Assembly: GCF_003313385.1 (NCBI RefSeq)
Contig: NZ_QMHN01000005.1
Coordinates: 160,743-224,742, forward strand
Length of the DNA: 64,000 bases
Direction of reading: 5' to 3'
Source: Pedobacter chitinilyticus
GTDB taxonomy: Bacteria > Bacteroidota > Bacteroidia > Sphingobacteriales > Sphingobacteriaceae
Part shown: positions 26,090-34,792 of the stretch, one piece after another
How positions within the stretch are numbered: position 1 is the stretch's first letter
Layout: each line of letters starts with the position of its first letter
Program-made: the position numbers and the translations under genes
Notes under the pieces: model-generated
Seen by the model: only the letters and a program-made list of their open reading frames with translations
The model's database searches: none
Told to the model about the DNA's origin: nothing

Positions 26090-27814
26090 ATGAGAAAAGT
26101 TCTCCTCCTTGCTATGTTGAACATCGTTCTGATAGCTAATGCACAAAACTCGTCTGTTTTGCTGAATAATGAAGCCAGCATTTTGCAGCCTTACATCAAT
26201 CAATTTCAGTCTGATGAAAACATGCTCAACAGAAAATATGTGCTAAAGAGAACTGAAGAATATTTTGGGCGGATGGATCAATTCTATAAAGACTGGCTTG
26301 GTCAATTGAAACGTATCCCATTTGCCAAGTTGTCGCAAAATGAGAAGGTCGACTACCTTTTATTAAAAAGAAATATCGTTGCAAATGACAAAAATTTAAA
26401 AACAGCGTATCAAGATTTCAAAAACAACCGTTATTTGCTGCCCTTCGCATCCATCATTGTAGATTTTGAACAAAAAAGAAGAGTTGGTAAACAGCAGCTT
26501 GGGGCTGAGGTGAGCGCAGCTTTTGAGCAGTTAAAAACTCAAATTGAAACAACCAGAAGAGCTATCGATAAAAAGGAGCTTTCCGTAAATTGGAAGCAGG
26601 CAAATTGGGCACAACAAACAGTAGGTCAATATACCACAGCTTTTACGGAAGCGTATAAGTTTTATGATGGTTACGATCCTCAGTTTACCAAGGCTACGAA
26701 AAATCTATATCCAGAAGTAATTGCAGCATTGAAAAGCTACGCTACAGATTTAGAAAAAATCGCCAAGCAAAACACTTCTTTAGATGATGGAACGGGTATT
26801 GTTGGTGAGCCTATTGGTCGGTTAGCACTGATAGATGGGTTGAAAAATGAAATGATTGCTTACACCCCAGAAGAACTTGCGGCCATAGCCCAAAGAGAAT
26901 TTGCTTGGTGCGATGCGGAAATGGCAAAAGCCACTCGTGAAATGGGTTTTGGTAACGACTGGAAAGCGGCACTGGAAAAAGTGAAAACTGCTTATCCACC
27001 GCTAGGTAAACAACCCGAGCTTGTTTTTGAATTGGCGAACGAAGCCATCAACTTTGTAGAGCAAAATAAGTTAATCACCGTTCCGTCAATGGCAAAAGAA
27101 GGATGGCGTATGCGTATGCTGACGCCAGAAGAACAGCGGTTTGCGCCATTCTTTTTAGGAGGCGAGTCGGTGTTGATTGCCTATCCTACAGAGGACATGA
27201 GCGAAGAAGCAAAGCTGATGACCTTGAGGGGGAATAATCGACATTTTTCTAGAGCAGTGGTTTTTCATGAATTAATCCCGGGACATAACCTACAATATTA
27301 CATGCAAAGCAGATACAAGCCTTATCGCAGGGCATTTAGTACGCCGTTTTGGACGGAAGGCTGGTCGCTATATTGGGAAATGCTGCTTTGGAATAACAAC
27401 TTTGCAAAAACACCAGAAGATAAAATTGGAATGTTGTTTTGGCGTATGCACCGCTGTGCCCGCATTATTTTTTCTGCCAAATATCATTTGGGTGAGTGGA
27501 CACCGAAACAGTGTATCGACTTCTTGGTAGAGCGTGTAGGCTTTGAAAGAGCCAATGCCGAAGCAGAAGTGAGAAGGTCTTTTACAGGCAATTACGGCCC
27601 TTTATATCAAATTGGATATATGATTGGTGGCCTACAATTTAAAGAACTACACAAAGAGTTAGTGCAAACTGGCAAAATGACTAACATCGCTTTCCACGAT
27701 CGCATCTTGAAAGAAAATTGCATGCCAGTAGAAATGCTGAGAGCTTTGTTGACCAACCAAGCGTTGACCGAAGATTTTAGCACAAAGTGGAAATTTGCTG
27801 GACAGGTGAAATAA
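26090..27814 (+). CDS. DUF885 protein (predicted zinc metallopeptidase-like)
   Basis: A 574-residue exported protein with signal peptide MRKVLLLAMLNIVLIANAQ. VVFHELIPGHNLQYYMQSRY (near residue 385) is the DUF885 signature with an HExxxGH zinc-site arrangement. FWTEGWSLYWEMLLW contributes the downstream Glu. RLALIDGLKNEMIAYTPEEL is a family-typical mid segment. Family members are thought to be secreted or periplasmic peptidases, but the substrate is unknown. A TTG at 26084 could add two residues; the ATG at 26090 is more natural. Confidence 0.87.
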   Translation: MRKVLLLAMLNIVLIANAQNSSVLLNNEASILQPYINQFQSDENMLNRKYVLKRTEEYFGRMDQFYKDWLGQLKRIPFAKLSQNEKVDYLLLKRNIVANDKNLKTAYQDFKNNRYLLPFASIIVDFEQKRRVGKQQLGAEVSAAFEQLKTQIETTRRAIDKKELSVNWKQANWAQQTVGQYTTAFTEAYKFYDGYDPQFTKATKNLYPEVIAALKSYATDLEKIAKQNTSLDDGTGIVGEPIGRLALIDGLKNEMIAYTPEELAAIAQREFAWCDAEMAKATREMGFGNDWKAALEKVKTAYPPLGKQPELVFELANEAINFVEQNKLITVPSMAKEGWRMRMLTPEEQRFAPFFLGGESVLIAYPTEDMSEEAKLMTLRGNNRHFSRAVVFHELIPGHNLQYYMQSRYKPYRRAFSTPFWTEGWSLYWEMLLWNNNFAKTPEDKIGMLFWRMHRCARIIFSAKYHLGEWTPKQCIDFLVERVGFERANAEAEVRRSFTGNYGPLYQIGYMIGGLQFKELHKELVQTGKMTNIAFHDRILKENCMPVEMLRALLTNQALTEDFSTKWKFAGQVK

Positions 27815-27954
27815 TATCGTAAAAATATTTCTGGAAGCCGCTGCTAGGTTTCATTGACAGCTTCCCGCTGACTACAAAGATGTTTATCCGCAATGTTTGT
27901 GGTTTGGATCGGCACTTTTTAGGGGGAAATTAAGTCTCATTCAAAAAAGTGATA

Positions 27955-28005
27955 TTCTGCTTGCATAGTAAAAATCAATTCACTAAATTTGTTATGCAAG
28001 CATAA
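27955..28005 (+). promoter_or_regulatory. Promoter bracketed by two MarR-type operators
   Basis: TTATGCAAGCATAA (27992-28005) is an inverted repeat with a 2-nt centre. TTCTGCTTGCATAG (27955-27968) is a second copy with two mismatches to the reverse complement, centred 37 nt upstream. Between them TAAATTTG (27984-27991) is a perfect TANNTTTG -7 box, and CTTG at 27960 could serve as the -33 element. The layout predicts repression by the product of the next gene. Confidence 0.65.
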
Positions 28006-28012
28006 TAAATTG

Positions 28013-28450
28013 ATGAAGCAGAAAGAAACAGTAGATTATTTTTTAAAGGTGGTTTGGCAAAATGTTTCAAACACCTATAACCAAATAGCGTCCGGATTTG
28101 GGATTACCCAAGCTATTGGCTACGTACTAATCAATATAGAGGCTGAGGGTACTGCTGTATCGGCATTGGCGAGCTTGCTTGGGGTTAAAGCCACAAGTTT
28201 GTCAAGGATGCTAAACAATATGGAAGAATCGGGGTTGATTTATAGAGAAACGTCAGAAGGAGATAAGAGGTCTGTAAAGATTTTTTTGACACCTTTTGGT
28301 ATCGAAAAACGCAAGCTTGCTCGTGATGTGGTGATTTCATTTAATGAATATTTGAATGAAAAGCTGAGCGTTAGAGAGAAAGAACAATTGATCAATACGC
28401 TGGATAAAATTAACCAGTTAACATTGGCTTATCGGCCAACAAAAAAATAA
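28013..28450 (+). CDS. MarR family transcriptional regulator of the beta-oxidation operon
   Basis: A 145-residue winged-helix regulator. TAVSALASLLGVKATSLSRMLNNMEESGLIYR is split across the recognition helix, and GDKRSVKIFLTPFG is the MarR wing. The start is the ATG at 28013; a TTG at 27989 lies inside the putative operator. It is the first gene of the fatty-acid degradation operon, with a 2-nt gap to the fadB-type gene. It probably releases its operators on binding acyl-CoA or fatty acid, which is an inference by analogy. Confidence 0.88.
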   Translation: MKQKETVDYFLKVVWQNVSNTYNQIASGFGITQAIGYVLINIEAEGTAVSALASLLGVKATSLSRMLNNMEESGLIYRETSEGDKRSVKIFLTPFGIEKRKLARDVVISFNEYLNEKLSVREKEQLINTLDKINQLTLAYRPTKK

Positions 28451-28452
28451 TA

Positions 28453-30861
28453 ATGAACAGAAAAATAACGAAAGTAGCGGTTTTAGGGTCGGGTATTATG
28501 GGTTCACGTATTGCCTGCCATTTTGCTAATATTGGCGTAGAAGTTTTATTGTTGGATATTGCGCCGAAGGAATTGACGGCTGAGGAACAAGCGAAAGGCT
28601 TGGCGCTAGATCACAAGGCGGTAAAAAATAGGATCGTTAACGCCGCGCTGCAAACTGCAGTAAAAAGCAATCCATCGCCGATCTATTCCCAAAATGTACT
28701 TCAAAAAATCAGTACAGGCAATTTCGATGACGATATGTCTAAAATTGCCAATTACGATTGGATCATAGAGGTGGTGATAGAAAACTTGGACATCAAGAAA
28801 AAGGTGTTTGAACAAGTTGAGCAGTTCCGCAAACCAGGCACTTTAATTACCTCGAATACTTCTGGTATTCCTATCCACTTAATGGCCGAGGGAAGAAGTG
28901 AAGATTTTAAATCGAATTTCTGTGGTACTCACTTTTTTAATCCACCACGCTATTTAAGGTTGCTCGAGATTATTCCAACACCATATACCAAGCCAGAAAT
29001 TATAGATTTCTTGATGCATTATGGTGATAAGTTTTTGGGCAAAACTACAGTGTTGTGCAAAGATACGCCTGCTTTTATTGCCAACCGTGTTGGGGTGTAT
29101 TCCATCATGGCTTTGCTACATTCGGTAGAGAAGTTGGATTTGACCATAGAAGAGGTAGATAAATTTACTGGCCCAGCATTGGGAAGGCCAAAATCGGCTA
29201 CTTTTCGTACTTCGGATGTAGTAGGTTTGGATACCATGATCAAAGTGGCCAAAGGCTTGTATGATAATGTGCCGAATGATAAAGCTCATGATCTATTTAA
29301 GCTGCCTGCTTATGTAGAAAAAATGGCCGAAAACAATTGGCTGGGAGATAAGACCAAACAAGGTTTCTACAAAAAAATCAAAAATGCAGAAGGTAAAAGC
29401 GAAATTTTGGCGCTTGACCTTAAAACATTAGAATATAAACCACAGCAAAAAGTAAAATCTGCTACGTTAGAGATGACCAAAAGTATCGACAAGGTAGCCG
29501 ATAGGATGAAAATTTTTGCTGCAGGAAAAGATAAAGCGGGCGAACTGTTCCGTACTTCGTTCTTTGGCTTGTTCGAATACGTTTCTGATCGTATTCCAGA
29601 AATTGCCGATGAGCTTTACAAAATAGATGATGCCATGCGTGCTGGTTTTGGCTGGGAGCTTGGTCCTTTCGAAGTTTGGGATGCCGTTGGCGTAGCCGAA
29701 GCTATTGAAGGGATGAAGAAATATGGCAACGAACCAGCTACTTGGGTAGGTGAAATGTTGGCAGGCGGAAACACCTCTTTCTATAAGGTAGAAGACGGTG
29801 TAAAAAAATACTACGACATTCCTTCGAAAAGCTATAAAGCTATTCCAGGTACCTCAGATTTCATTATCCTCGAAAACCTGAAAGCCAACAATAAAGTACT
29901 TTATAAAAATGCAGGTGCATCTATTATTGATTTGGGTGAAGGGATCTTAAACGTAGAGTTCCACTCGAAAATGAATACCATTGGTGGCGATACCTTAAGC
30001 GCCATCAATAAAGCCATTGATATGGCCGAAAAGGATTATCGTGGTGTAGTAATTGGTAACGATGGTGCCAATTTCTCTGCTGGAGCTAACGTGGGCATGA
30101 TTTTCATGATGGCCGTAGAGCAGGAATGGGAAGAACTGAACATGGCCATACGTTTGTTCCAGAATACTTCTATGCGTATCCGTTACTCTTCAATTCCAGT
30201 AGTGGTGGCACCACATAACCTTACTTTGGGCGGTGGCTGCGAGTTTAGCTTGCATGCCGACCACGTACAGTTGAGTGCCGAAACTTATATGGGCTTAGTT
30301 GAATTTGGTGTAGGCGTAATTCCTGGTGGTGGTGGGACGAAAGAGTTTGCTTTAAGGGCATCTGATGAGTTCAGCGACGATCAAATTGTACAAAACACCT
30401 TAAAAAACCGCTTCTTAACCATTGGTATGGCCAAAGTGTCGACCTCTGCTGTGGAAGCTTTTGAGTTGGGTTATTTGCAAAAAGATAAATACGCCATTAG
30501 CATGAACCGTAGCCGTTTAATTGCGGATGCTAAAGCGAAAGCTATTGAATTGGCCGATGCGGGTTATACCAAACCTGTCCAACGTAAAAACATTAAAGTG
30601 CTGGGCAAGCAAGGTTTGGGTATTGTTCACGCTGGAGCGAATAGCATGTACTCTGGTCATTACATTTCAGAACATGATAAGAAGATTTCAGAAAAGCTAG
30701 GTTATGTCATGTGCGGTGGAGATTTGTCGTCACCAACAGAAGTAACCGAGCAATACTTGTTGGATCTGGAGCGCGAAGCCTTTTTATCGCTATGCGGAGA
30801 ACGTAAAACACTGGAACGTATCCAAAGTATTGTAACGAAAGGGAAGCCTTTGAGGAATTAA
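28453..30861 (+). CDS. 3-hydroxyacyl-CoA dehydrogenase / enoyl-CoA hydratase fusion
   Basis: An 802-residue bifunctional beta-oxidation enzyme (FadN-type order). The N-terminal Rossmann domain (VAVLGSGIMGSRIACHFANI) is followed by the C-terminal dehydrogenase domains (FFNPPRYLRLLEIIPTPYT; GFGWELGPFEVWDAVG). A crotonase domain follows from about residue 490 (GANFSAGANVGMIFM, LGGGCEFSLHADHVQLSAET, GVIPGGGGTKEFALRA). It hydrates enoyl-CoA and oxidises 3-hydroxyacyl-CoA with NAD+. It lies in an operon with MarR upstream and thiolase and acyl-CoA dehydrogenase downstream. Confidence 0.95.
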   Translation: MNRKITKVAVLGSGIMGSRIACHFANIGVEVLLLDIAPKELTAEEQAKGLALDHKAVKNRIVNAALQTAVKSNPSPIYSQNVLQKISTGNFDDDMSKIANYDWIIEVVIENLDIKKKVFEQVEQFRKPGTLITSNTSGIPIHLMAEGRSEDFKSNFCGTHFFNPPRYLRLLEIIPTPYTKPEIIDFLMHYGDKFLGKTTVLCKDTPAFIANRVGVYSIMALLHSVEKLDLTIEEVDKFTGPALGRPKSATFRTSDVVGLDTMIKVAKGLYDNVPNDKAHDLFKLPAYVEKMAENNWLGDKTKQGFYKKIKNAEGKSEILALDLKTLEYKPQQKVKSATLEMTKSIDKVADRMKIFAAGKDKAGELFRTSFFGLFEYVSDRIPEIADELYKIDDAMRAGFGWELGPFEVWDAVGVAEAIEGMKKYGNEPATWVGEMLAGGNTSFYKVEDGVKKYYDIPSKSYKAIPGTSDFIILENLKANNKVLYKNAGASIIDLGEGILNVEFHSKMNTIGGDTLSAINKAIDMAEKDYRGVVIGNDGANFSAGANVGMIFMMAVEQEWEELNMAIRLFQNTSMRIRYSSIPVVVAPHNLTLGGGCEFSLHADHVQLSAETYMGLVEFGVGVIPGGGGTKEFALRASDEFSDDQIVQNTLKNRFLTIGMAKVSTSAVEAFELGYLQKDKYAISMNRSRLIADAKAKAIELADAGYTKPVQRKNIKVLGKQGLGIVHAGANSMYSGHYISEHDKKISEKLGYVMCGGDLSSPTEVTEQYLLDLEREAFLSLCGERKTLERIQSIVTKGKPLRN

Positions 30862-30867
30862 GCTGGA

Positions 30868-31287
30868 GTAGTTAGATATTAGTAGTTAGTATTTAGAAAT
30901 GCATAAGTACAAAGAGTTGAAAGTTTGGCAGAAAGCAATAGAATTAGTTACTGATATCTATCGCACTACCTCTAAATTTCCAGATAAGGAAAGATTTGGA
31001 TTGATTAGTCAAATCAATAGAGCTGCAGTTTCAATTCCATCTAATATCGCAGAAGGCGCTGGTCGAAATTCAGATAAAGAGTTCCTTTATTTTTTATCGA
31101 TAGCGCATGCTTCATCTTATGAAACCGAGACGCAATTGATTATATCTTATAATTTGAATTATTTATTGGAAGAAGAGTTAGAGTTGTTGACAGAGAAAAT
31201 AAACGAATGGCAGAAAATGAGTTATTCATTTCAAGTCAAATTAAAATCATCTGTCTAAATACTAAAATCTAACTACTAAATACTATT
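30868..31287 (+). mobile_element. IVS-like element 1: four-helix-bundle gene inside inverted repeats
   Basis: The left arm GTAGTTAGATATTAG...TATTTAG (30868-30896) is complementary to the right arm CTAAATACTAAAATCTAAC... (31255-31281), 21 of 22 paired positions with a 7-nt bulge. The arms enclose exactly one gene (30899-31258). The whole unit sits in the fadB-thiolase gap. The architecture mirrors 23S rRNA intervening sequences, which carry the same protein family between complementary ends. There is no transposase and no evident target duplication. Confidence 0.55.
30899..31258 (+). CDS. Four-helix-bundle protein (S23/IVS family)
   Basis: A 119-residue protein with the family signature MHKYKELKVWQKAIELV, FGLISQINRAAVSIPSNIAE, GAGRNSDKEFLYFLSIA and ETETQLIISYNL. 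These proteins were first found inside 23S rRNA intervening sequences and are related to the Avd accessory protein of diversity-generating retroelements; they form basic pentameric bundles. No rRNA or reverse transcriptase is near. It is placed within a metabolic operon between fadB-type and thiolase genes and enclosed by inverted repeats. Its molecular role is unknown. Confidence 0.93.
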   Translation: MHKYKELKVWQKAIELVTDIYRTTSKFPDKERFGLISQINRAAVSIPSNIAEGAGRNSDKEFLYFLSIAHASSYETETQLIISYNLNYLLEEELELLTEKINEWQKMSYSFQVKLKSSV

Positions 31288-31291
31288 AAAA

Positions 31292-32467
31292 ATGGAAGCA
31301 TACATAATAGCAGGACTTAGAACAGCCGTTGGCAAGGCTCCACGTGGGGTATTTCGCTTTACCAGAGCTGATGATTTGGCCGCGGATGTGATCAGACAGT
31401 TGGTGGCATCGGTACCTAATTTGGTAAAAGAGGAAATTGACGATGTGATTGTGGGTAATGCCACTCCCGAAGCGGAACAAGGCTTGAACATTGGTCGTAT
31501 GATCAGTTTAATGGGCTTGGATACCGACAAGGTACCAGGCGTAACCGTAAACAGGTATTGTGCCTCGGGCTTGGAAACCATTGCCACGGCAGTAGCTAAA
31601 ATTAAAGCAGGCATGGCCGATTGTATTGTGGCTGGTGGAGTAGAAGTGATGTCGGGAATGCCATTTGGTGGTTGGAAATTAGTGCCCAATCCAGAGGTGG
31701 CCAAAAATAATCCAGATTGGTATTGGGGCATGGGATTAACTGCCGAAGCTGTGGCTAAAGAATACAACGTGAGTAGGGAAGACCAGGATGAGTTTGCTTA
31801 TCGCTCACACCTGAAAGCAGTTGAAGCCATTAAAAATGGTCATTTAAAAGCAGGTGTGTTGCCTATTACAGTGAACGAAAACTACTTGGATGCGAATATG
31901 AAGAAGCAGACACGCAGCTATGTGGTAGATACGGATGAAGGGCCACGTGCTGATACAACTTTAGACCGTTTGGCCAAGTTAAAGCCTGTTTTTGCTGCCA
32001 ATGGTTGCATTACTGCAGGGAACTCCTCACAAACTTCAGATGGTGCTGCTTTTGTGCTGGTTGTTTCGGAAAAGAAAATGAAAGAACTAGGCGCAGAGCC
32101 GATTGCCCGTATGGTAAGTTATGGTGTGGCGGGCGTGCCGCCACGTATTATGGGTATTGGCCCAATTGAGGCTATTCCTAAAGCGCTAAAAATGGCCAAT
32201 ATGAAACAGGATGAAATTGGGCTGATTGAACTGAACGAGGCGTTTGCTTCGCAATCATTAGCCATCATCAGAACCTTAGGCTTAGATCAAAGCAAAATTA
32301 ATGTAAACGGCGGAGCTATTGCTTTAGGACACCCGCTGGGTTGTACAGGAGCTAAATTATCGGTGCAGCTTTTTAATGAAGCCAAACGCCAAAACCAGAA
32401 ATACGGCATGGTGACCATGTGCGTGGGGACAGGACAAGGAGCTGCGGGGATATTTGAGATTTTTTAG
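31292..32467 (+). CDS. Acetyl-CoA C-acyltransferase (thiolase)
   Basis: A 391-residue degradative thiolase for the last step of beta-oxidation. The nucleophilic Cys lies in VTVNRYCASGLETIA (about residue 90). The C-terminal motifs NVNGGAIALGHPLGCTGA and MCVGTGQGAAGIF provide the His and the second Cys. The length is standard. It lies downstream of the fadB-type gene in the same direction, with IVS-like elements occupying the gaps on both sides. Confidence 0.96.
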   Translation: MEAYIIAGLRTAVGKAPRGVFRFTRADDLAADVIRQLVASVPNLVKEEIDDVIVGNATPEAEQGLNIGRMISLMGLDTDKVPGVTVNRYCASGLETIATAVAKIKAGMADCIVAGGVEVMSGMPFGGWKLVPNPEVAKNNPDWYWGMGLTAEAVAKEYNVSREDQDEFAYRSHLKAVEAIKNGHLKAGVLPITVNENYLDANMKKQTRSYVVDTDEGPRADTTLDRLAKLKPVFAANGCITAGNSSQTSDGAAFVLVVSEKKMKELGAEPIARMVSYGVAGVPPRIMGIGPIEAIPKALKMANMKQDEIGLIELNEAFASQSLAIIRTLGLDQSKINVNGGAIALGHPLGCTGAKLSVQLFNEAKRQNQKYGMVTMCVGTGQGAAGIFEIF

Positions 32468-32478
32468 GATTAAGATAT

Positions 32479-32925
32479 GAGTATCAAGTATCAAGATTGA
32501 GCAATTGACAAAATAGCAAGTATGCATAATTTTAAAGATTTGAAAGTTTGGCAAAAGGCTATGGATTTAGCGGTAGACGTTTATCAGGCAATGTCTTTGT
32601 TGCCAATTGATGAAAAATATGGTCTTATCTCTCAAATCAAAAGATGTACAATTTCGATATCATCAAATATTGCAGAAGGGGCATGAAGAAATACGGATTT
32701 ACAATTCAAACACTTCTTAAATATTAGTCAAGGTTCTGCATTTGAACTCGAAACACAATTAATCATTTCAAATAGATTAGGCTTGATTAATGATGTGTTA
32801 GCTAAAAACCTAATTAATCAAACAATCGAAATTCAAAAAATGATATATGCTTTAGAGCGAAAATTGATTAAAAATTAAACCTAGCGAATATCAAGATCGG
32901 CAACCAGTCTTGATACTTGATACTC
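32479..32925 (+). mobile_element. IVS-like element 2: decayed four-helix-bundle gene inside inverted repeats
   Basis: GAGTATCAAGTATCAAG (left, from 32479) and CTTGATACTTGATACTC (right, to 32925) are the outer parts of arms that match at 20 of 21 positions. They enclose a broken S23-family gene. The arm sequence has nothing in common with that of element 1 at 30868, although gene family, orientation and operon setting are the same. Confidence 0.55.
32522..32878 (+). pseudogene. Four-helix-bundle protein gene broken by one in-frame TGA
   Basis: Translation gives MHNFKDLKVWQKAMDLAVD, GLISQIKRCTISISSNIAE, then GA-stop-RNTD, then ETQLIISNRLG and a natural end LERKLIKN. The stop is a TGA at 32684-32686, where the intact paralog at 30899 has Gly (GAGRN); one change (GGA to TGA) explains it. 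The rest of the frame is undamaged, so decay is recent, or the site is read through, or it is a sequencing error. A truncated 54-residue product would lack two helices. Confidence 0.85.
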
Positions 32926-32945
32926 GCTACTAGATACTTAAAACA

Positions 32946-34727
32946 ATGAGCAAAACAATTAAAGGAGGGGAATTCCTGATTAAGGAAACATCTTACCACG
33001 ATGTATTTATACCAGAAGAATTTGATGAAGAACAGCAAATGATTGCACAGACCTGCCGTGATTTCTTAGCAGCGGAGGTTTATCCTAATTTAGAGAAATT
33101 AGACAGTCATGAAGATCCAGAGTTAATGCCAGCCTTATTGACCAAAGCAGGTGAATTAGGTATTTTGGGCGTTTCTGTGCCAGAAGAATATGGAGGTTTC
33201 GGTAAGAACTTCAATACCTCTATGCTGGTGGCTGATGTGGTAGGTGCGGGACATTCTTTCGCGGTAGCATTATCAGCACATACGGGAATTGGGACTTTGC
33301 CTATTTTGTACTACGGAAATGAGGAGCAAAAAGCCAAATATATTCCAAAGCTAGGTACTGGTGAGTGGAAAGCGGCTTATTGTTTAACAGAGCCTAACTC
33401 GGGTTCGGATGCCAACTCCGGAAAAACCAAAGCCAAGTTGAGCGATGATGGGAAGCATTACATCATTAACGGTCAAAAAATGTGGATTACCAATGGCGGT
33501 TTTGCAGATATCTTTATTGTTTTTGCCAAGATTGATGATGATGAAAATCTTACCGCTTTTATTGTAGAGCGTGATTTTGGTGGCATTACGATGAACCCAG
33601 AGGAGCATAAAATGGGGATAAAAGGTTCTTCTACCCGTCAGATTTTCTTTAACGATTGTGCTGTGCCAATAGAGAACATGTTGAGCGATCGTCAGAACGG
33701 ATTTAAAATTGCCGTTAACATCTTGAACATCGGTCGTATTAAGCTTTCGGCTGCGGCTATTGGTGCTTCAAAAGCAACGATCAGTACGGCTGTAAGTTAT
33801 GCTAACGAGCGTCAACAGTTTGGCAGGTCAATCTCTAAATATGGTGCTATCCGTTATAAAATAGCTGAAATGGCGACCAAGGTTTATGCGGTAGATGCAG
33901 CAAATTATCGTGCTGGACAAAATATTGACGATACGTATGACGCCTTAGTAGCCGATGGCATGGAACCAGCTAAAGCTAAATTGAAATCCGTAGAGCAGTT
34001 TGCGGTAGAGTGTGCCATTTTAAAAGTTTGGGGTTCTGAAGCGTTGGATTATGTGGTAGATGAAGGTGTGCAGATTTACGGTGGGATGGGTTTTAGTGCG
34101 GATGCGCCAATGGACAGGGCTTATCGCGATGCACGTATCAACCGTATTTTTGAAGGAACGAACGAAATCAACCGCTTGTTGACCGTTGATATGATGTTGA
34201 AACGTGCCATGAAAGGTGAATTAGATTTGATGACACCAGCCACAGCCGTAGCAGCGGAGTTGATGTCGATCCCTGATTTTGGAGAAGAAGATAATACCCT
34301 GTTTGCGGCTGAGAAAAAAGTATTGCAAAACTTGAAAAAGGCAACCTTAATGGTTGCTGGTGCAGCAGTACAAAAGCTGATGATGAGTTTGAGCAAAGAA
34401 CAGGAAATTTTGATGAATATTGCTGATATGGCGAGCTACGTATATATGGCGGAATCAACCATGCTTCGTACAGAGAAATTGGTGAGCATGAGAGGTGAGG
34501 AAGCTTGCAAAGGTCAGTTGGATATGATGCGCATCTATTTTGTAGAGGCTGTTGACGGGGTAGCCAAAGCGGGTAAAGAAGCGCTTTGGGCATTTGGCGA
34601 AGGTGATGAGCTACGTATGATGTTGGTAGGTTTGAGAAGGTTTACCAAAATGGAACCTTTCAATGTGAAAGAGGCTCGTCAGCATGTAGCGCAACAAATC
34701 ATAGAAGCTAATAAATATATTTTTTAA
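32946..34727 (+). CDS. Acyl-CoA dehydrogenase family protein
   Basis: A 593-residue flavoenzyme, longer than the usual 380 because of a C-terminal extension as in VLCAD/FadE-like Bacillota-Bacteroidota forms. YCLTEPNSGSDANS and MWITNGGFADIFIVF are the FAD/substrate motifs. VDEGVQIYGGMGFSADAPMDR then IFEGTNEINR close the core domain. The extension (about 425-593) is helical. It catalyses the first, FAD-dependent step of fatty-acid oxidation. Last gene of the MarR-controlled operon, before a strong terminator. Confidence 0.95.
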   Translation: MSKTIKGGEFLIKETSYHDVFIPEEFDEEQQMIAQTCRDFLAAEVYPNLEKLDSHEDPELMPALLTKAGELGILGVSVPEEYGGFGKNFNTSMLVADVVGAGHSFAVALSAHTGIGTLPILYYGNEEQKAKYIPKLGTGEWKAAYCLTEPNSGSDANSGKTKAKLSDDGKHYIINGQKMWITNGGFADIFIVFAKIDDDENLTAFIVERDFGGITMNPEEHKMGIKGSSTRQIFFNDCAVPIENMLSDRQNGFKIAVNILNIGRIKLSAAAIGASKATISTAVSYANERQQFGRSISKYGAIRYKIAEMATKVYAVDAANYRAGQNIDDTYDALVADGMEPAKAKLKSVEQFAVECAILKVWGSEALDYVVDEGVQIYGGMGFSADAPMDRAYRDARINRIFEGTNEINRLLTVDMMLKRAMKGELDLMTPATAVAAELMSIPDFGEEDNTLFAAEKKVLQNLKKATLMVAGAAVQKLMMSLSKEQEILMNIADMASYVYMAESTMLRTEKLVSMRGEEACKGQLDMMRIYFVEAVDGVAKAGKEALWAFGEGDELRMMLVGLRRFTKMEPFNVKEARQHVAQQIIEANKYIF

Positions 34728-34747
34728 GGTGATATAATTTGTTTGTT

Positions 34748-34792
34748 AAGGCTTAAGGTTTGGCGATGCCATCCTTAAGCCTTTTTTATTTT
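34748..34792. terminator. Bidirectional terminator between converging genes
   Basis: AAGGCTTAAGG (34748-34758) pairs perfectly with CCTTAAGCCTT (34773-34783), followed by TTTTATTTT. It closes the beta-oxidation operon and could also act on the opposing gene, whose stop is at 34791. Confidence 0.93.

Noticed and set aside
26018..26203. N-terminal extension of the barrel-protein gene
   Set aside because: It would place 62 residues in front of a clear signal peptide and overlap the divergent promoter.
30899..31258. Evidence for a nearby 23S rRNA or a diversity-generating retroelement
   Set aside because: The S23/Avd-like gene is present, but there is no rRNA sequence, reverse transcriptase or template/variable repeat pair.
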